This document shows positions 10,258 through 20,529 of a DNA stretch of 42,004 bases, one piece after another; positions within the stretch are counted from its first letter, which is position 1, and the number at the start of each line of letters is the position of its first letter. The notes beneath the pieces are model-generated. The model saw nothing but the letters and a program-made list of their open reading frames with translations, made no database searches and was not told the origin of the DNA. The stretch spans positions 15,872,765-15,914,768 of the forward strand of contig NC_049997.1 of the NCBI RefSeq assembly GCF_000003815.2, read 5' to 3'. Made by a program: the position numbers and the translations under genes. This stretch comes from Branchiostoma floridae. Lineage: Eukaryota; Chordata; Leptocardii; Amphioxiformes; Branchiostomatidae.

Positions 10258-10511
10258 AAATTCATATATCATGTAAATTTTCTATTTGAAAATTTTTCAC
10301 TTTCAAATCACTGTTGCTCCTGGTTAGGAGTCATATCGGGGAAGCTAGCCCAATTTTTCAACATTGCTAACTGATATGGTAAAGTACTTGAAATGATTTT
10401 ACATTAATTGCTTCACCTTCCGAGTACAAAATTCATATATCATGTCAATTTTTTCTATTTGAAAATTGTTGACTTTCAAAGCACTGTTGGCTCCTGGTTA
10501 CCAGTCATACC
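10258..10511. repeat. Local duplication, offset 172 bp
   Basis: About 80 bp starting AAATTCATATATCATGT and running through CTATTTGAAAAT, ACTTTCAAA, CACTGTTG and CTCCTGGTTA occurs at 10258 and again at 10430. Differences are moderate. The second copy ends shortly before the assembly gap at 10596, so the array may be longer than shown. Confidence 0.7.
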
Positions 10512-10595
10512 ACCTACACAATCTACATGGTAATTTGGTCATTTTCCGAGAAGGTATGTTTATTTGGGACTTAAGAGTAAACATGGGGTTGTATG

Positions 10596-10695
10596 NNNNN
10601 NNNNNNNNNNNNNNNNNNNNNNNNNNNNNNNNNNNNNNNNNNNNNNNNNNNNNNNNNNNNNNNNNNNNNNNNNNNNNNNNNNNNNNNNNNNNNNN
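10596..10695. other. Assembly gap (100 N)
   Basis: Exactly 100 unknown bases, a conventional placeholder rather than a measured length. It separates a local duplication from a microsatellite-rich stretch. Confidence 1.
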
Positions 10696-10725
10696 CATTG
10701 TCTCTTTGTCATTCTTCTGACAACA

Positions 10726-10786
10726 TGTATCTATCTATCTATATATATATATACAATACACACACACGTGTCTTATATATATAGCC
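10726..10786. repeat. (TCTA)n/(TA)n/(CA)n microsatellite
   Basis: A compound simple repeat: TATCTATCTATC, then TATATATATATA, then ACACACACAC. Confidence 0.85.
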
Positions 10787-11068
10787 GTATCACCCCAGCT
10801 ACCACCCCAACCACAGGAAGGATCACCCAAAGACCCGAGAGTAATCCGACCCGCAGCACGGCTGGAACCAAGGATGATGCAGAATACACCGTGTTCTATT
10901 TTATTCAGGTCATACCCACATGAGAAAACGCATACTTCAATCCGAAATGTACCATAACTTCAGAACTGTTGTCTCCTCAAACAAAAGTGTAACAACAGCA
11001 AGTCCTATTACCAACATACCACATTTCGCCCCTCCAAAATTCTTCCATTTACTCACAAAACCTGTCCA

Positions 11069-11097
11069 ATATATATATATGTATATGCGTATATGCG

Positions 11098-11129
<32 letters not shown>

Positions 11130-11444
11130 TATACACATATATATGGATCTATATATACATACATATATATATTTACATATAAATATATATACAGAGAGAG
11201 ATATGTATATGTATATATATATATATATATATGTGTGTGTGCATATGTATGTATATATATATATATATATATGTGTATACGTGTATATACATATATGTAC
11301 ACATATATGTATATATATATATATATATATACATATACATACACATATATATATAGAAAGAGAGAGATGTATCTATGTATATGTATGTGTATATATATGT
11401 ATATATATACACACACACACACGCACATATATATATACGTATAT

Positions 11445-11515
<71 letters not shown>

Positions 11516-11518
11516 CAT
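11069..11518. repeat. (TA)n-rich compound microsatellite of about 450 bp
   Basis: Long TA runs are interrupted by GTATATG, ACACATA, GAGAGAG and TGTGTG words. Open frames on both strands (tyrosine/isoleucine-rich) run through it, but they reflect base composition and not genes. Confidence 0.95.
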
Positions 11519-12621
11519 AAAACCATACCTACACAACACTTCTTATGAGACAGATAGATCACTACATATGGCTACTACCTAGGTCAAATTGCTCCAAGGG
11601 AAACATTATGCATTTTCACGAAAATGTCGCCTCTCTAGTTCGAATTAGCATTGTATACGAAAAAGCAGTTAGTCCCGATATAAACGTATAGGAATTTTAT
11701 CACATAGTGGTTTAATGTTCATAAATAAGTAAAAGTTTACATTGACTACATTATACAGCGGAGAAAACTTTAACACGGTGGTCAAATACGGGCTCAAAAC
11801 CTCCCATGTCCAGCCGAATTCGAACCTTGTTCCACGATGTTCGATCTGACGTAATTCGAACCGAACCCGTGTTCTATTTAGGTCATCTGCGGTCATTGCA
11901 GGCAAAACAGTGCTTTCTGGCCCTTTTCCCCCAAGTAACTTGAATCATATGGAATCAGGCGAAAAATATAGTTTTTCACCAATATAAACAATTTTCTGGA
12001 CAGTACATCTATGCTTTCACATTGTTGCGGACCTGTAATATGTAACAAAGCTACTGGCGTTTTTGTTGGGGACCTTGGATATTATAAGTGTTGTTTACAC
12101 CGGTATCAATTACACCCTCCCGCTATTCGTGCGGCATGACATGCGTGCAAACATCATTTAAGATCTCGACCAAGAAGAGTCCAACTTAACTCATTGACGG
12201 CTCAAAATGACCGCAACGGTTTTCCCGAGATTTTTGCTTTTGGGATTTTTAAAAAATGCCTTCGATTTTGAATTACTGGTAATTAAGTGCAAAAAATGCC
12301 ATTTTTACGCATATTTTTGACTGTAACTTTGCTTAAAATTAAAAATTAAAAAAATCCCCAAAACAAAAAGTTTTATTTGCCTCTCAGATGACGAAAAATA
12401 CAAAAATCGAGAATTTTCCATGGCACTTGCGGCCCATCTTATCAAGAGTATGGTCAAATTGAGGGCCTTCCTTGAAACAGAAAATAATCGTCTTTGAAAG
12501 CAAAATCGAAACAAAACAGCTATCTCAATTCAAACGGGAAGATTCAAACTACCTAAAATTGTGAATTTAATCTTATTTTGAATACGTTTTCCTCGTCATA
12601 ACATTTTGTTTATTTTGAAAT
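11519..12621. other. No recognised feature
   Basis: No coding or RNA signal. The 11800-11890 stretch has paired TTCGAAC words but no clear element boundaries. Confidence 0.35.
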
Positions 12622-12735
12622 ATTTTACGGTTAGCCAATAGTAGGCCTCTTGTAGCCCGATACTCTGTCGAACTCGCATAGCAACGGGAAAGAATACCAT
12701 AGCAACTGACCGCCGTGTAAACGCATCATTTGATC
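12622..12735 (+). repeat. Dispersed repeat family R3, copy 1
   Basis: This aligns with 24744-24850. Shared order: TTTACGGTTAGC, TAGCCC/CC, GATACT.TG.CGAA, TAGCAACGGGAA, and TACCATAGCRAC. The two copies are diverged and ends are undefined. It may be a fragment of a larger unrecognised transposon. Confidence 0.55.
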
Positions 12736-13360
12736 TTCACCGTTGACTCATGTGGTACGACGTTAAGAATCAGCTGCAGATGATACGTCACGTAAGCTGA
12801 AAGATTGGAGAAAAATATCAGTAACACAATTATAGTCAGAAAAATTATTTTACACCTAGAGGGAAATGAACAACAAATATTCAGAAAGATGCATGGAAAC
12901 ATTATCTGTAGGGTAACCTATATCCGTTGTATTTTTTAAAAACATAATATTCAGGGATATCAAGTCAACGGGCGGTGGTTTTAAATTGCAAAAAAAAATT
13001 AGTTTCGAAATATTGTAGTTCGGAACCGCAGTCACTTCTGAAATAAAGGTAGCAAATTCCTGAAAAGCACAACAAAATAAGCATTTTACAATTAAAAAAC
13101 ATTGATTGTGAGCCATCTATATATTAGATCTTAATACCAAATTTTGAAAATTTGAGCCAAATCTTCGACTGCCCAAATGCAAATTACTGACAAGGAATGA
13201 CCATTCCAACGCTTCTGTTAAGTCACTTCATGCAAATAGAACACATGACTCGGTGCGGGGTAGGTCATAAGTTGCAGAAACTTCATGCCCCCCCCCCCCC
13301 TGTTAAGAGGTGGCCACGTCATTTCAATAGAAATAGGAATCTCACAGGTCCAAAGCTATG

Positions 13361-13636
13361 CATTCTCCTACGCAGAGACATCCAACGGCGCCAGCAAACC
13401 GCCTCTTGTCTGTACTCTGCTATCTCAACCGTCACCATCAGTTCCTGACCGCCCTGTTTATAAATATTAATGAGCTTACCCTTATATATGCGAGAACCCT
13501 TTAAAAAAATGAAAGGCCTATTCTCTGATTGGCTGACAGCTGGTTTGTGGCGACGCTAACAGGAACTGATGGTGACGGTTGAGTACAGACAAGAGGTGGT
13601 TTGCTGGCACCGTTGGATGTCTCTGCGTAGGAGAAT
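13361..13636. repeat. Inverted repeat, arms about 80 bp, spacer about 114 bp
   Basis: The left arm (13361-13446) runs CATTCTCCTACGCAGAGACA, TCCAACGG, CAAACC, CTCTTGTCTGTACTC, CAACCGTCACCATCAGTTCC. It is matched in reverse complement by 13561-13636 with only a few substitutions and a loss of about 7 bp. The high identity suggests a recent event or a foldback element. R1 copy 13645-13779 begins 9 bp after the right arm. Confidence 0.8.
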
Positions 13637-13644
13637 GAAGCTGT

Positions 13645-13779
13645 GATGATTCGATTATATGGATGATGTACACTGGGAACCCCAACACTGATGCGAGCGT
13701 GGGAATGAAAACAAACGTTTGTCCAAAAAGCGTTATGAAATCTAAGTGGTCAGGAGGGTTGAACACACAGAGTATATCG
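13645..13779 (+). repeat. Dispersed repeat family R1, copy
   Basis: The unit runs GATTCGATTATATGGATGA, a GGGAACCCC..CTGATGCGAGCG block, AAACAAACGTTTGTCCAAAA, then TATGAAATCTAAGTGGTCAG and a GTTGAACACACA end. It is collinear with 17259-17425 and 25961-26062. It lies just 3' of the SLC7-like stop codon on the minus strand, so it would fall in that gene's 3' flank or 3' UTR. Confidence 0.65.
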
Positions 13780-13898
13780 AAAAATCAATTCTTCATTTTG
13801 TACTTTGACATCTTCTTGTTGAACTCTGGAATTGACTTTGGCATTCTACTAAATAAGAATCGGTTTTCTGATACATGCATTTTCTTCAAATTTACGGC

Positions 13899-14349
13899 TT
13901 ATACTTGCTCATGATGTAGCTGGTTTGTACGATTTACAGTATGGCTAAAGACTTTTTCTAGCAATTGACCAATAGAATAGAAATTTGATACTTTTATATA
14001 ATTAAACCAACAGGTACAAAAACAAGTTAACTTGCTACCTTCAAATGACTTGAACCAGGTTGGCTTGTTTCTCCAGTGTACGAAGACGGCGTATACCGGT
14101 ATGGCGCTCGCTAGGATGGCCAGCCCGATGCCGCACTCTACCGGCGCCGATACGAAGGACACCACCACCATGAACAGGCTCAGGAGGACGAACAGTACAG
14201 GAATGGCCAGGTTGAGCTTAGAGATGGCAAACGAATATGTAAACAAAAGACTGAAATAGTCCGAAGGTAGGCGGATGGTACAGAAATTCGTTTGTAGTTA
14301 ATATATAATTATATACTAGGGAGAGAGAGAGAGACAGACAGAGAGACAT

Positions 14350-14381
<32 letters not shown>

Positions 14382-14989
14382 GGGGAGGTAGAGATAAAAA
14401 GATTCCAGGCTAACAGTAGTGTCGGGTGGTCTTTGTATCATTTTCTTATTTATTGGACTACGATTTCCCTAGAAACTGTCACATAAGATGCCTTACATGT
14501 TGTTTTAGTGAGATTAGTTCTACTGGCCATGGATACGTATAACGTCAAGTTTTGGAACTGTAGTCAGGAAAATTTGCAAAGACAACGATTGCTATTATCC
14601 CTATGGCCACTTACGTCAGTAAAACTAATGATGAATACATCAAACACAGACTAAGCTCACCTCATGCTTTCAGAATGTCCTATTTTTATAACCTCCTTGG
14701 TAGGACATTCTAAAAGCATAAGGTGAGCTTAGTCTGTGCAAGGAGGTTATAACCTCCTTGGTCCTACAACGATAAGCATCTGAGTAGACAATTAGTTAAA
14801 TGAGTTGGATGATGTCGTTGTTAGAACAGAGAAACCACGAAAGTAAACGAACTGTACCTTGATAGGCCTGGGTAGGTCCGGTTTCTTGTACCTCCACCAT
14901 AGCAGTCCGCTTACTGTAACGGCGAAGCCCATCAGGTTCAGAACTTTGTACACGTCATCTGGGATCAGCATCAGGAGACTGAATAATAC
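13899..14989 (-). CDS. SLC7-type amino-acid transporter, last exons only (partial)
   Basis: The minus-strand model has three exons. Exon a, 14989-14858 (132 nt, phase 0), has acceptor CTGCAG and donor AAG|GTACAG. It encodes VLFSLLMLIPDDVYKVLNLM and a membrane segment with YKKPDLPRPIK. Exon b, 14216-14039 (178 nt), has acceptor TCTAAG and donor GAAG|GTAGCA. It begins LNLAIPVLFVLL, then SAPVECGIGLAI, then WRNKPTWFKSFE. Exon c, 13957-13899, encodes EKVFSHTVNRTNQLHHEQV then TAA. The RPIK junction, the CGIG helix and the WxNKPxWF end are hallmarks of SLC7 light-chain exchangers (LAT, y+LAT, b0,+AT, xCT), which pair with SLC3 heavy subunits at the plasma membrane. Only the part after about TM9 is present. 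I found no earlier exons up to 17.7 kb or elsewhere in the window, so this may be a gene with very distant 5' exons or a severed 3' fragment. The subfamily and substrate cannot be decided. Exon c is the weakest call. Confidence 0.75.
14318..14396. repeat. (GA)n/(CAGA)n microsatellite
   Basis: Purine-rich simple repeat of GAGA and GACAGA words in the intron between SLC7-like exons a and b. Confidence 0.9.
14645..14738. repeat. Perfect-length 36-bp stem hairpin in an intron
   Basis: The left arm at 14645-14680 (CACAGACTAAGCTCACC, then ATGCTTT, AGAATGTCC) and the right arm at 14703-14738 are reverse complements at 34 of 36 positions; the two exceptions are C-A oppositions. The loop is 22 nt. 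Immediately after it, 14739-14760 is a perfect 22-bp palindrome (CAAGGAGGTTATAACCTCC and TTG) whose half also occurs in the loop. The size is compatible with a small-RNA precursor, but a template-switch duplication explains it equally well. Confidence 0.8.
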
Positions 14990-15040
14990 CTGCAGAAAAT
15001 TTCGTGTTTACTACATTGTACATGTGTATATACTTTGGGC

Positions 15041-15232
15041 GTCAAATAGCAGAGTGCCTAGACTAGAGGATTCGGAAGCCAGAAGTCATGGGTTCGAGTC
15101 CTGGCATTTCTGACTAGACGTTGTGTCCTTTTGGAAACTAAGGCACTTTGCACGACTTTCCTTACTCCCCACAGGTGTACGTGTAAAAATGGGTACCTGA
15201 CTTTGGTCGGGAAGGTAAAGCTAGTAAAGGCG
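15041..15232 (+). mobile_element. tRNA-derived SINE, copy 1
   Basis: The head has a pol III A box-like TAGCAGAGTGCC (15047-15058) and a B box GGTTCGAGTCC (15091-15101), 32 bp apart. The body reads TTGTGTCCTTTTGGAAAC, AAGGCACTTTGCACGACTTT, CCTTACTCCCC, AGGTGTA, and AATGGGTACCTGACTTTGGT. The same body occurs in reverse at 29866-30016. This layout is that of lancelet/deuterostome tRNA-derived SINEs, which depend on a LINE partner for mobility. Confidence 0.8.
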
Positions 15233-15269
15233 TTCAATATCGTGCCCTAGACACGATGAATAACAAACT

Positions 15270-17258
15270 CAACAAAAAAGCTATTGGATTACCTTGTTTG
15301 TTTAAATCTCCATTAGAGTATACAAATAAAAATGAACAATAATGTGCACCTTTACCTATATCTACCTTTATATAATGAGCAGACTTTACTGAAAGGTACG
15401 AGGTTAAGCAGTGATCCTCAACATTCTTTTTCAGATAGGATTTGCTATAGCTGGCATATTTAGACAAGCGCACCGGGCCAATGAACACTTCAATCCCCAT
15501 TTACACCCACATTCTTATGCTTTTATTAACACGTAAACCTCTACGTTTTACGTGTGGATGTTTAACACCTGAAACCCCCAATTTTCAGGAATTCTAAAAC
15601 TTCAACAGCACATAACCCCCTGTAAATTTGGTGAACGTACAGTAAGCCGTTTGGAAATTACGAAGGGGGGGGGGGGGGGTGAGCAGCCACTTCACAAAAA
15701 AAAGCCCAGTCTGGATATGGTTGAAGTGATTTGAATGTATTTTTAAAGAACAAAGAACTAGTGTGAACTTTCCTTGATTTCCAGATAATTCAGGAAAGGA
15801 AAACAAAGATGAAGTGAGAATGGAAACGTCCCGAAGCCGAGTCAGCCGAAACATACCTATCGGTAGTGAGGCAGGAGGGCTATGCCCTGACAGCACGACT
15901 GGGTGTAAGCTTATTCTGGTCCAGCTTGTACATGTTATAAGTAGCCCACTACGTTGTCCACGTGCGTTGCGGTTCTGTGTGTCCAATATTAGGATGAGAA
16001 TCATGATAATTCCACGAATAGTTTAATTTCAAAACAAAATTGGACTTATCCGAATTGAAAGTCTTTTTCAATTAGAAGCTCAATCTACCGCTTGCCTAGA
16101 AGTCGATTAGAATCATATTAAGTACTTGATGTAAATGGCTTCGTTTGATATAGTTCCTCTTGCAAAAAAAGTTTAATATGGTTCTGTGTCTAAGATTCTT
16201 ACCTGTTCCAATGTTACTAAGTTCAGAGGTTGATGAACTTAGAAGTTTGTGTACAAGAAATCCATTTTTAGTGTTTATTCAGACTTTCCAATGTAGCTTA
16301 TCTTGCACGAGTCCTTGATTTCTTTTTACATTTTTTTATTATACACATAGTCTTTTGTACTTTTGTAGCATCATCTTTCCATCTTAACCAAGACACATAT
16401 GTAGAATACTTGACGATTGTCAGCAAAGTAATGCAGCCTTTATTAGATTAAAAAACACTGTCCTTAGTGATATTTACTCTACTCCAAAAGTTTCTTATTC
16501 TAGTAAGTTCTAGAAACATGTGTTTATAGTTTTCAAGCTAATTACAGATTTCACCTAAGGGACTATAAACATTTCCAAACACATTTGTGAGACACAGTCC
16601 TTTTTTTTTTACATTTCCATTGGTACGGAATGTACACGCGTACGACTCTTCTCTGTATTCTTGAATTCTGCTAAGATATTGGGAGACAATCATAGTTTGA
16701 AGCATATCTGATCCCGTGTCATCTTTAGATTAATCTAAGACCTTATGACAAAACTTTCATACACGGCAAGGCAACAATATGAGATTGCTATAACACCCTT
16801 TGTTCTGGCATTCTAACCTGATTGATTGCTACTGAGAGTGAATGTTTGGCTGTGTTGACCATCTCTGTGCAAAGTTGAATTAAGTACTATCCTCTTTGCA
16901 ACGTATCATTTTTCTCTCCCTCTATTTCTTTTTGCCCCTCGAAAAGCAATAGATGAATAATACCAAATTCCTGATCTAAAGCTAAAGCTAAAATTCAGAT
17001 ATTGGACATTTGTATATGTGTATTGAATATATGTATATTTTGCGGAGAATCTTCACTTAAAGGGATCAGTCCCCGAGAAAATTATAGCTTTCTTCTTTCC
17101 AAAACGTAAACCCAAGGTCACTTATTTCATTAGCTGTTCTACGAAATCACTCGTTTACTTTTTCTGGACTCAATGATGGGTAGAGATAATGTTGCCAGTC
17201 TATCTATGACCTTCTGAAGGCTTTTTAAAGGGAACTATCATTTCACGTAATTCGTCGT
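15270..17258. other. No recognised feature
   Basis: About 2 kb of AT-rich sequence with a G homopolymer at 15664-15681. I searched the minus strand for the missing upstream SLC7 exons and found none, and I see no repeats with partners in the window. Confidence 0.4.
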
Positions 17259-17425
17259 AAGGCCATGTTGATTTGATTATATGGATGACATCCTCTGGCA
17301 GCCCCAGAATTGGTGCGAGCGAGCGAAAAAAAAACAGTTTGGCAAAAAAAAATAGTTCTCTTTATTATGAAATCTAAGTGGCCGGGAAGGTAGAACAAAT
17401 GACTAAACACACAAAGTATGGTATA
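17259..17425 (+). repeat. Dispersed repeat family R1, longest copy
   Basis: This contains AAGGCCATGTTGATTTGATT, ATATGGATGACATCCTC, CCCCAGAATTGGTGCGAGCG, an A-rich tract with ACAGTTTGGC, then TATGAAATCTAAGTGGCCGG. On the minus strand it lies downstream of the gene at 17765-19316. It supplies AATAAA hexamers at 17366-17361 and, just past it, at 17443-17438, either of which could serve as that gene's poly(A) signal. Confidence 0.65.
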
Positions 17426-17764
17426 CCAAACAAGAACTTTATTTTTGTTTTGTTTGACTGGCATGCTGCATGTCCTGTCTAACTTCCTCTGACATCTTGT
17501 TTTCCTCTTATGGCGCTGTCATTCTTCAGGTGCCTACAGAAACACAGTATGAAAAGCAACAATTAGGTATCAACCCTTCTAATGTATACATTTCTTCAAT
17601 AGTTTACAACATGTAGTTTTACAGTACAGTGTACATGATAGACACAAATGCAAATGGAAAGGCTCAGCACTTCAGATGGAATGGAGCATGTAGGATGTAG
17701 GCTTTTCAACTTAGCACTTGGTGAAAACAGTATTGAAAAAGGTAGATCAAATAAAACACCTGCC

Positions 17765-19316
17765 TTAGTTGTCATCTTCCGCCTCTCTTCTCCTTTTCAT
17801 CTTCTTCTTTCCTCGTGTCCTCTCCTCTACTCCTGCAGATTTGCACACCTACAAAAACGCAAGATGGGATAAATCATTGATTGAATTTTGCAATACATGG
17901 ATGCCACTACAAATATCTGAAATTCAAAATGTATTTAGCTCCAGTTTTAGACATGTTTGTGGAAAGATGCATCATCTATACCCCCATGTATTGGTACCTG
18001 GATATTTAACCTTCATTAATAAGCATGTAGCTACTACATAAATCAAGTTTTATGTTGAGAAAGCACACTAATTCAGACAAAAGCACAATGAATGTAGGCA
18101 AAGTATCATCTTCACAAATACTGTACATTGTAAAATGACATGTAACTAAAGACTTAAAAAACCCACCTGACACACTGGATGGATCGTCTGGAATTGCTTG
18201 GCCTTCTCCAAAGAATGGGGAGTGTCTCTTCCTCCCCACACTGCCAGCATACCAGTGGGAGGATTGACCTTAATGCAGCTGGAGCCTTGAGTCTCGCAGA
18301 ATAGTAGTAGGGCTCTACTGGAACGGCACATGATAGGGCCCTGCACAAAACAGGTGTCAAATGAGACATTAATACAGTATCAAACTTGATTGAAAAAAAA
18401 AAAAACATTTGTCTATGAAACTATAAAAGTAAAAATAACAGTTGTCATACCCATTCAAAAAGGGTTACTATATCAAGATGGTCTTCTTCCTGTATCTTTC
18501 AAGTCAAAGTCTAGTTTTAGGTCCTATTAGTATTAAGTACTTGTGATGAGCTACAATTGTAGCCTCAGAATAACAACATTGTCAACCAACATAAATTCAA
18601 TGTACGCTATAACTCACCGGCTCACATAACAGCTCTCTCTCAGATGATCGTCTGGTATCCATGATACTCCACAGGTGTACATGGAGTCCTCCCTCAGACT
18701 CCAAGTCCTTCTTCTTCTGTGCTGTGGTGAGCGCTCATTGACAGGAATCTCCTGTCAATGGAAGAGTCCCAAATTTGTTATCAGTCGGTTTAGTGCCTTT
18801 ATACTGACTAGATAGCATCCTGTCAATAGACTTTAAAAAAACAGTGCTGTAGTCATTTATGCATACATGTACCGAATGTGAAAATTTAAAATACCCTCGG
18901 CCCCCCTCCCCTACTAGTAGTTCAATCCAAAACTGAAGGTAACAATGAAATTTTAATCACCTCAAAAGCAGACTTGGGCCGCGGATCTTCATCAGTCTTG
19001 TCCACCTCGATGCGGACAAAACATCCGAATTGTCGGCAGGCATGCCCGACCTTTAGGCCAGCGTAGACCTTGACATCTCTTCCGACTTTTTCTTCATTGC
19101 AATAATTTGCACATTGGCGGTTCTTGAAAGAAATTCGCTGAAGTTCACCGGCCTGAACTCGCTTGTCGTAACAAGTTTCTCATATAACAGGGCAAACGTA
19201 ACGTCACCTTGTCCACAATCAATCGCGTACCAATTCACAACACCGCCACCCCTCCGTGTCACTTTGATGCTTACATAATTCGAAGGAGAATCACGATCAG
19301 TTGAATTCGTCGCCAT
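17765..19316 (-). CDS. Multi-exon gene, protein of unknown function (about 196 aa)
   Basis: The splice model on the minus strand is 19316-19275 (14 codons; ATG in context GAAAATGG; donor TAT|GTAAGC), 19152-18961 (64 codons; acceptor TTCAG, donor GAG|GTGATT), 18716-18618 (33 codons; donor CCG|GTGAGT), 18340-18167 (58 codons; acceptor GTGCAG, donor CAG|GTGGGT), and 17848-17765 (27 codons plus TAA; acceptor TTTTTGTAG). All four introns are phase 0 and the frame stays open. Recognisable parts are CANYC, VGRDVKVYAGLKVG, CRQFGC, LHVHLWSIMDT, IKVNPPTGMLAVWGG, and a charged tail, RTRGKKKMKRRREAEDDN, that could serve as a nuclear signal. I recognise no family. Alternative 1: without the 122-nt first intron the first exon stays open but needs a -1 shift near 19179. 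Alternative 2: an acceptor at 18752 puts exons 3-5 in a frame ending early with CWQC/CVRC pairs. An NRF1-like GCGCATGTGC lies at 19352, near the start. Confidence 0.6.
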
Positions 19317-19351
19317 TTTCAGTTATTTTGGCAAGTTTCGGTTAACGTCAA

Positions 19352-19361
19352 TGCGCATGTG
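19352..19361. promoter_or_regulatory. NRF1-like site upstream of the unknown gene
   Basis: ATGCGCATGTGC lies about 35 bp upstream of the ATG at 19316 (minus strand) and resembles the NRF1 half-palindromes common in TATA-less promoters. No TATA box is seen. Function is inferred from position only. Confidence 0.25.
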
Positions 19362-19494
19362 CAAGGAATAGTTTACGACGAAATCAGTACGTTTTGCGAT
19401 AGGAGAAGACGCAAAAGATGCATTTTACGACATTAGTATGGATTTTCGGCATATATTTGATGTATTGAAGCTGTTTTTAACGATGCTTGAAAAG

Positions 19495-19565
19495 TTTTTT
19501 TGGAATCGGCCGAAAATTGGTGCGCACGCGGATGTCATCCATAGAATCAAATCAACATGGCCTAA
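19495..19565 (-). repeat. Dispersed repeat family R1, minus-strand copy
   Basis: The reverse complement reads AGGCCATGTTGATTTGATTC, TATGGATGACATCC, GCGCACCAATTTTCGG. It matches the head of the R1 copy at 17259, which is the longest. It ends 21 bp before the TIR of piggyBac-type copy 2. Confidence 0.6.
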
Positions 19566-19586
19566 GGATGGAAAAAATTGCCTTAA

Positions 19587-20525
19587 CCCTATTCAGACCG
19601 GGGGGGGGCGGGGGGGGCTTTTGAGGCCCGCGCCAACTTCGATGTCCTATAACGCCAGAACGGCTTACGCTAAAGCCACCAAATTTGGTGAGTTTTCCTA
19701 AAATATTGTTGGCAACAATTTTACAATGTTTGACAAATTTTTCATTTTTTCGTGTTGCCATGGCAACCGTTTGCTGACAGGCAGTTTTGCCAAAAATCAC
19801 TATTTTTGGTTCTAACAATGTATTTTTCACATTTATTTGCTATATTACTGCTATTTTGTTACATAAATAAAATCTTATATTATTTAGCATATCTTTCATA
19901 ATTATATATGCATAAATTATGCTAATTTGATTACGTTATCAGCCCCAAATCCAAGATGGCGGACCGTATGGCCAGATCAAGAATAACAAGCTAATTATCC
20001 CTTAAAATTTGTAACTACCTGGTATTTTTTCATCAAAAACCATCTAAATGAATGAATTTAGTCTATTTCCATTGCCCTTTGTGATAATTTGTTGCAAAAA
20101 AAGTAGTTTTAAAAATTCAAGGTAATGGATATAATATGGCGGAGCCTAACTCGTATCTTAGATGTGCATGACGTCATTTTATGACGTCACTATGACGTCA
20201 TTGATGTTGCTATCGGCAATACAAGTCGTAATAAACATTATTATTCTGTTATCTGCACTTGTTACATTTTTGTAGTATAACTTGAAGTTGTCTGAGAATA
20301 CCCTTTTTTCATGGGTCCGGCCAATATAATCAAATTGATGACGTCATAATTACGTCATCTTACGTTAACATAACGTCAAACGTCAAATACTCGTCAGATA
20401 TTATGTCGATATTACGTCCTGAAAATTTATTTGTTCAAGAGTTAGAGGACTCAGAAGTGGAGGGCCTCAAAAGCCCCCCCCCCCCCCGGTCCAGGGATGA
20501 CCAAAAAAGCCCGGTCTGAATAGGG
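19587..20525 (+). mobile_element. Non-autonomous piggyBac-type element, copy 2
   Basis: CCCTATTCAGACCGGGGG at the left and CCCGGTCTGAATAGGG at the right are flanked by TTAA (19583-19586, 20526-20529). A second inner inverted pair, CTTTTGAGGCCC / GGGCCTCAAAAG, lies beside G and C homopolymers. The 939-bp body is noncoding and homologous to 2469-3217. It carries a palindromic X-box GTTGCCATGGCAAC (19754-19767), a YY1-like AAGATGGCGGA (about 19952), and four TGACGTCA sites (20169, 20182, 20193, 20339). It sits 270 bp upstream of the unknown gene's ATG on the opposite strand. Confidence 0.88.
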
Positions 20526-20529
20526 TTAA

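Noticed and set aside
10920-11582. Open frames up to 220 codons on both strands, rich in Tyr and Ile
   Set aside because: They run through a (TA)n-rich microsatellite; both strands and several frames are open at once, as expected from composition alone.
13899-14259. Plus-strand frame opposite the transporter exon
   Set aside because: It is the shadow of the minus-strand coding exon, which has splice sites and SLC7 motifs.
15080-15105. Possible tRNA gene from the GGTTCGAGTCC B box
   Set aside because: No cloverleaf can be completed; the box belongs to a SINE whose body follows.
17980-18010. Resemblance of TACCTGGATATTTAACCTTC to the Penelope 3' end
   Set aside because: About 25 bp only, within an intron; too short and diverged to call a copy.
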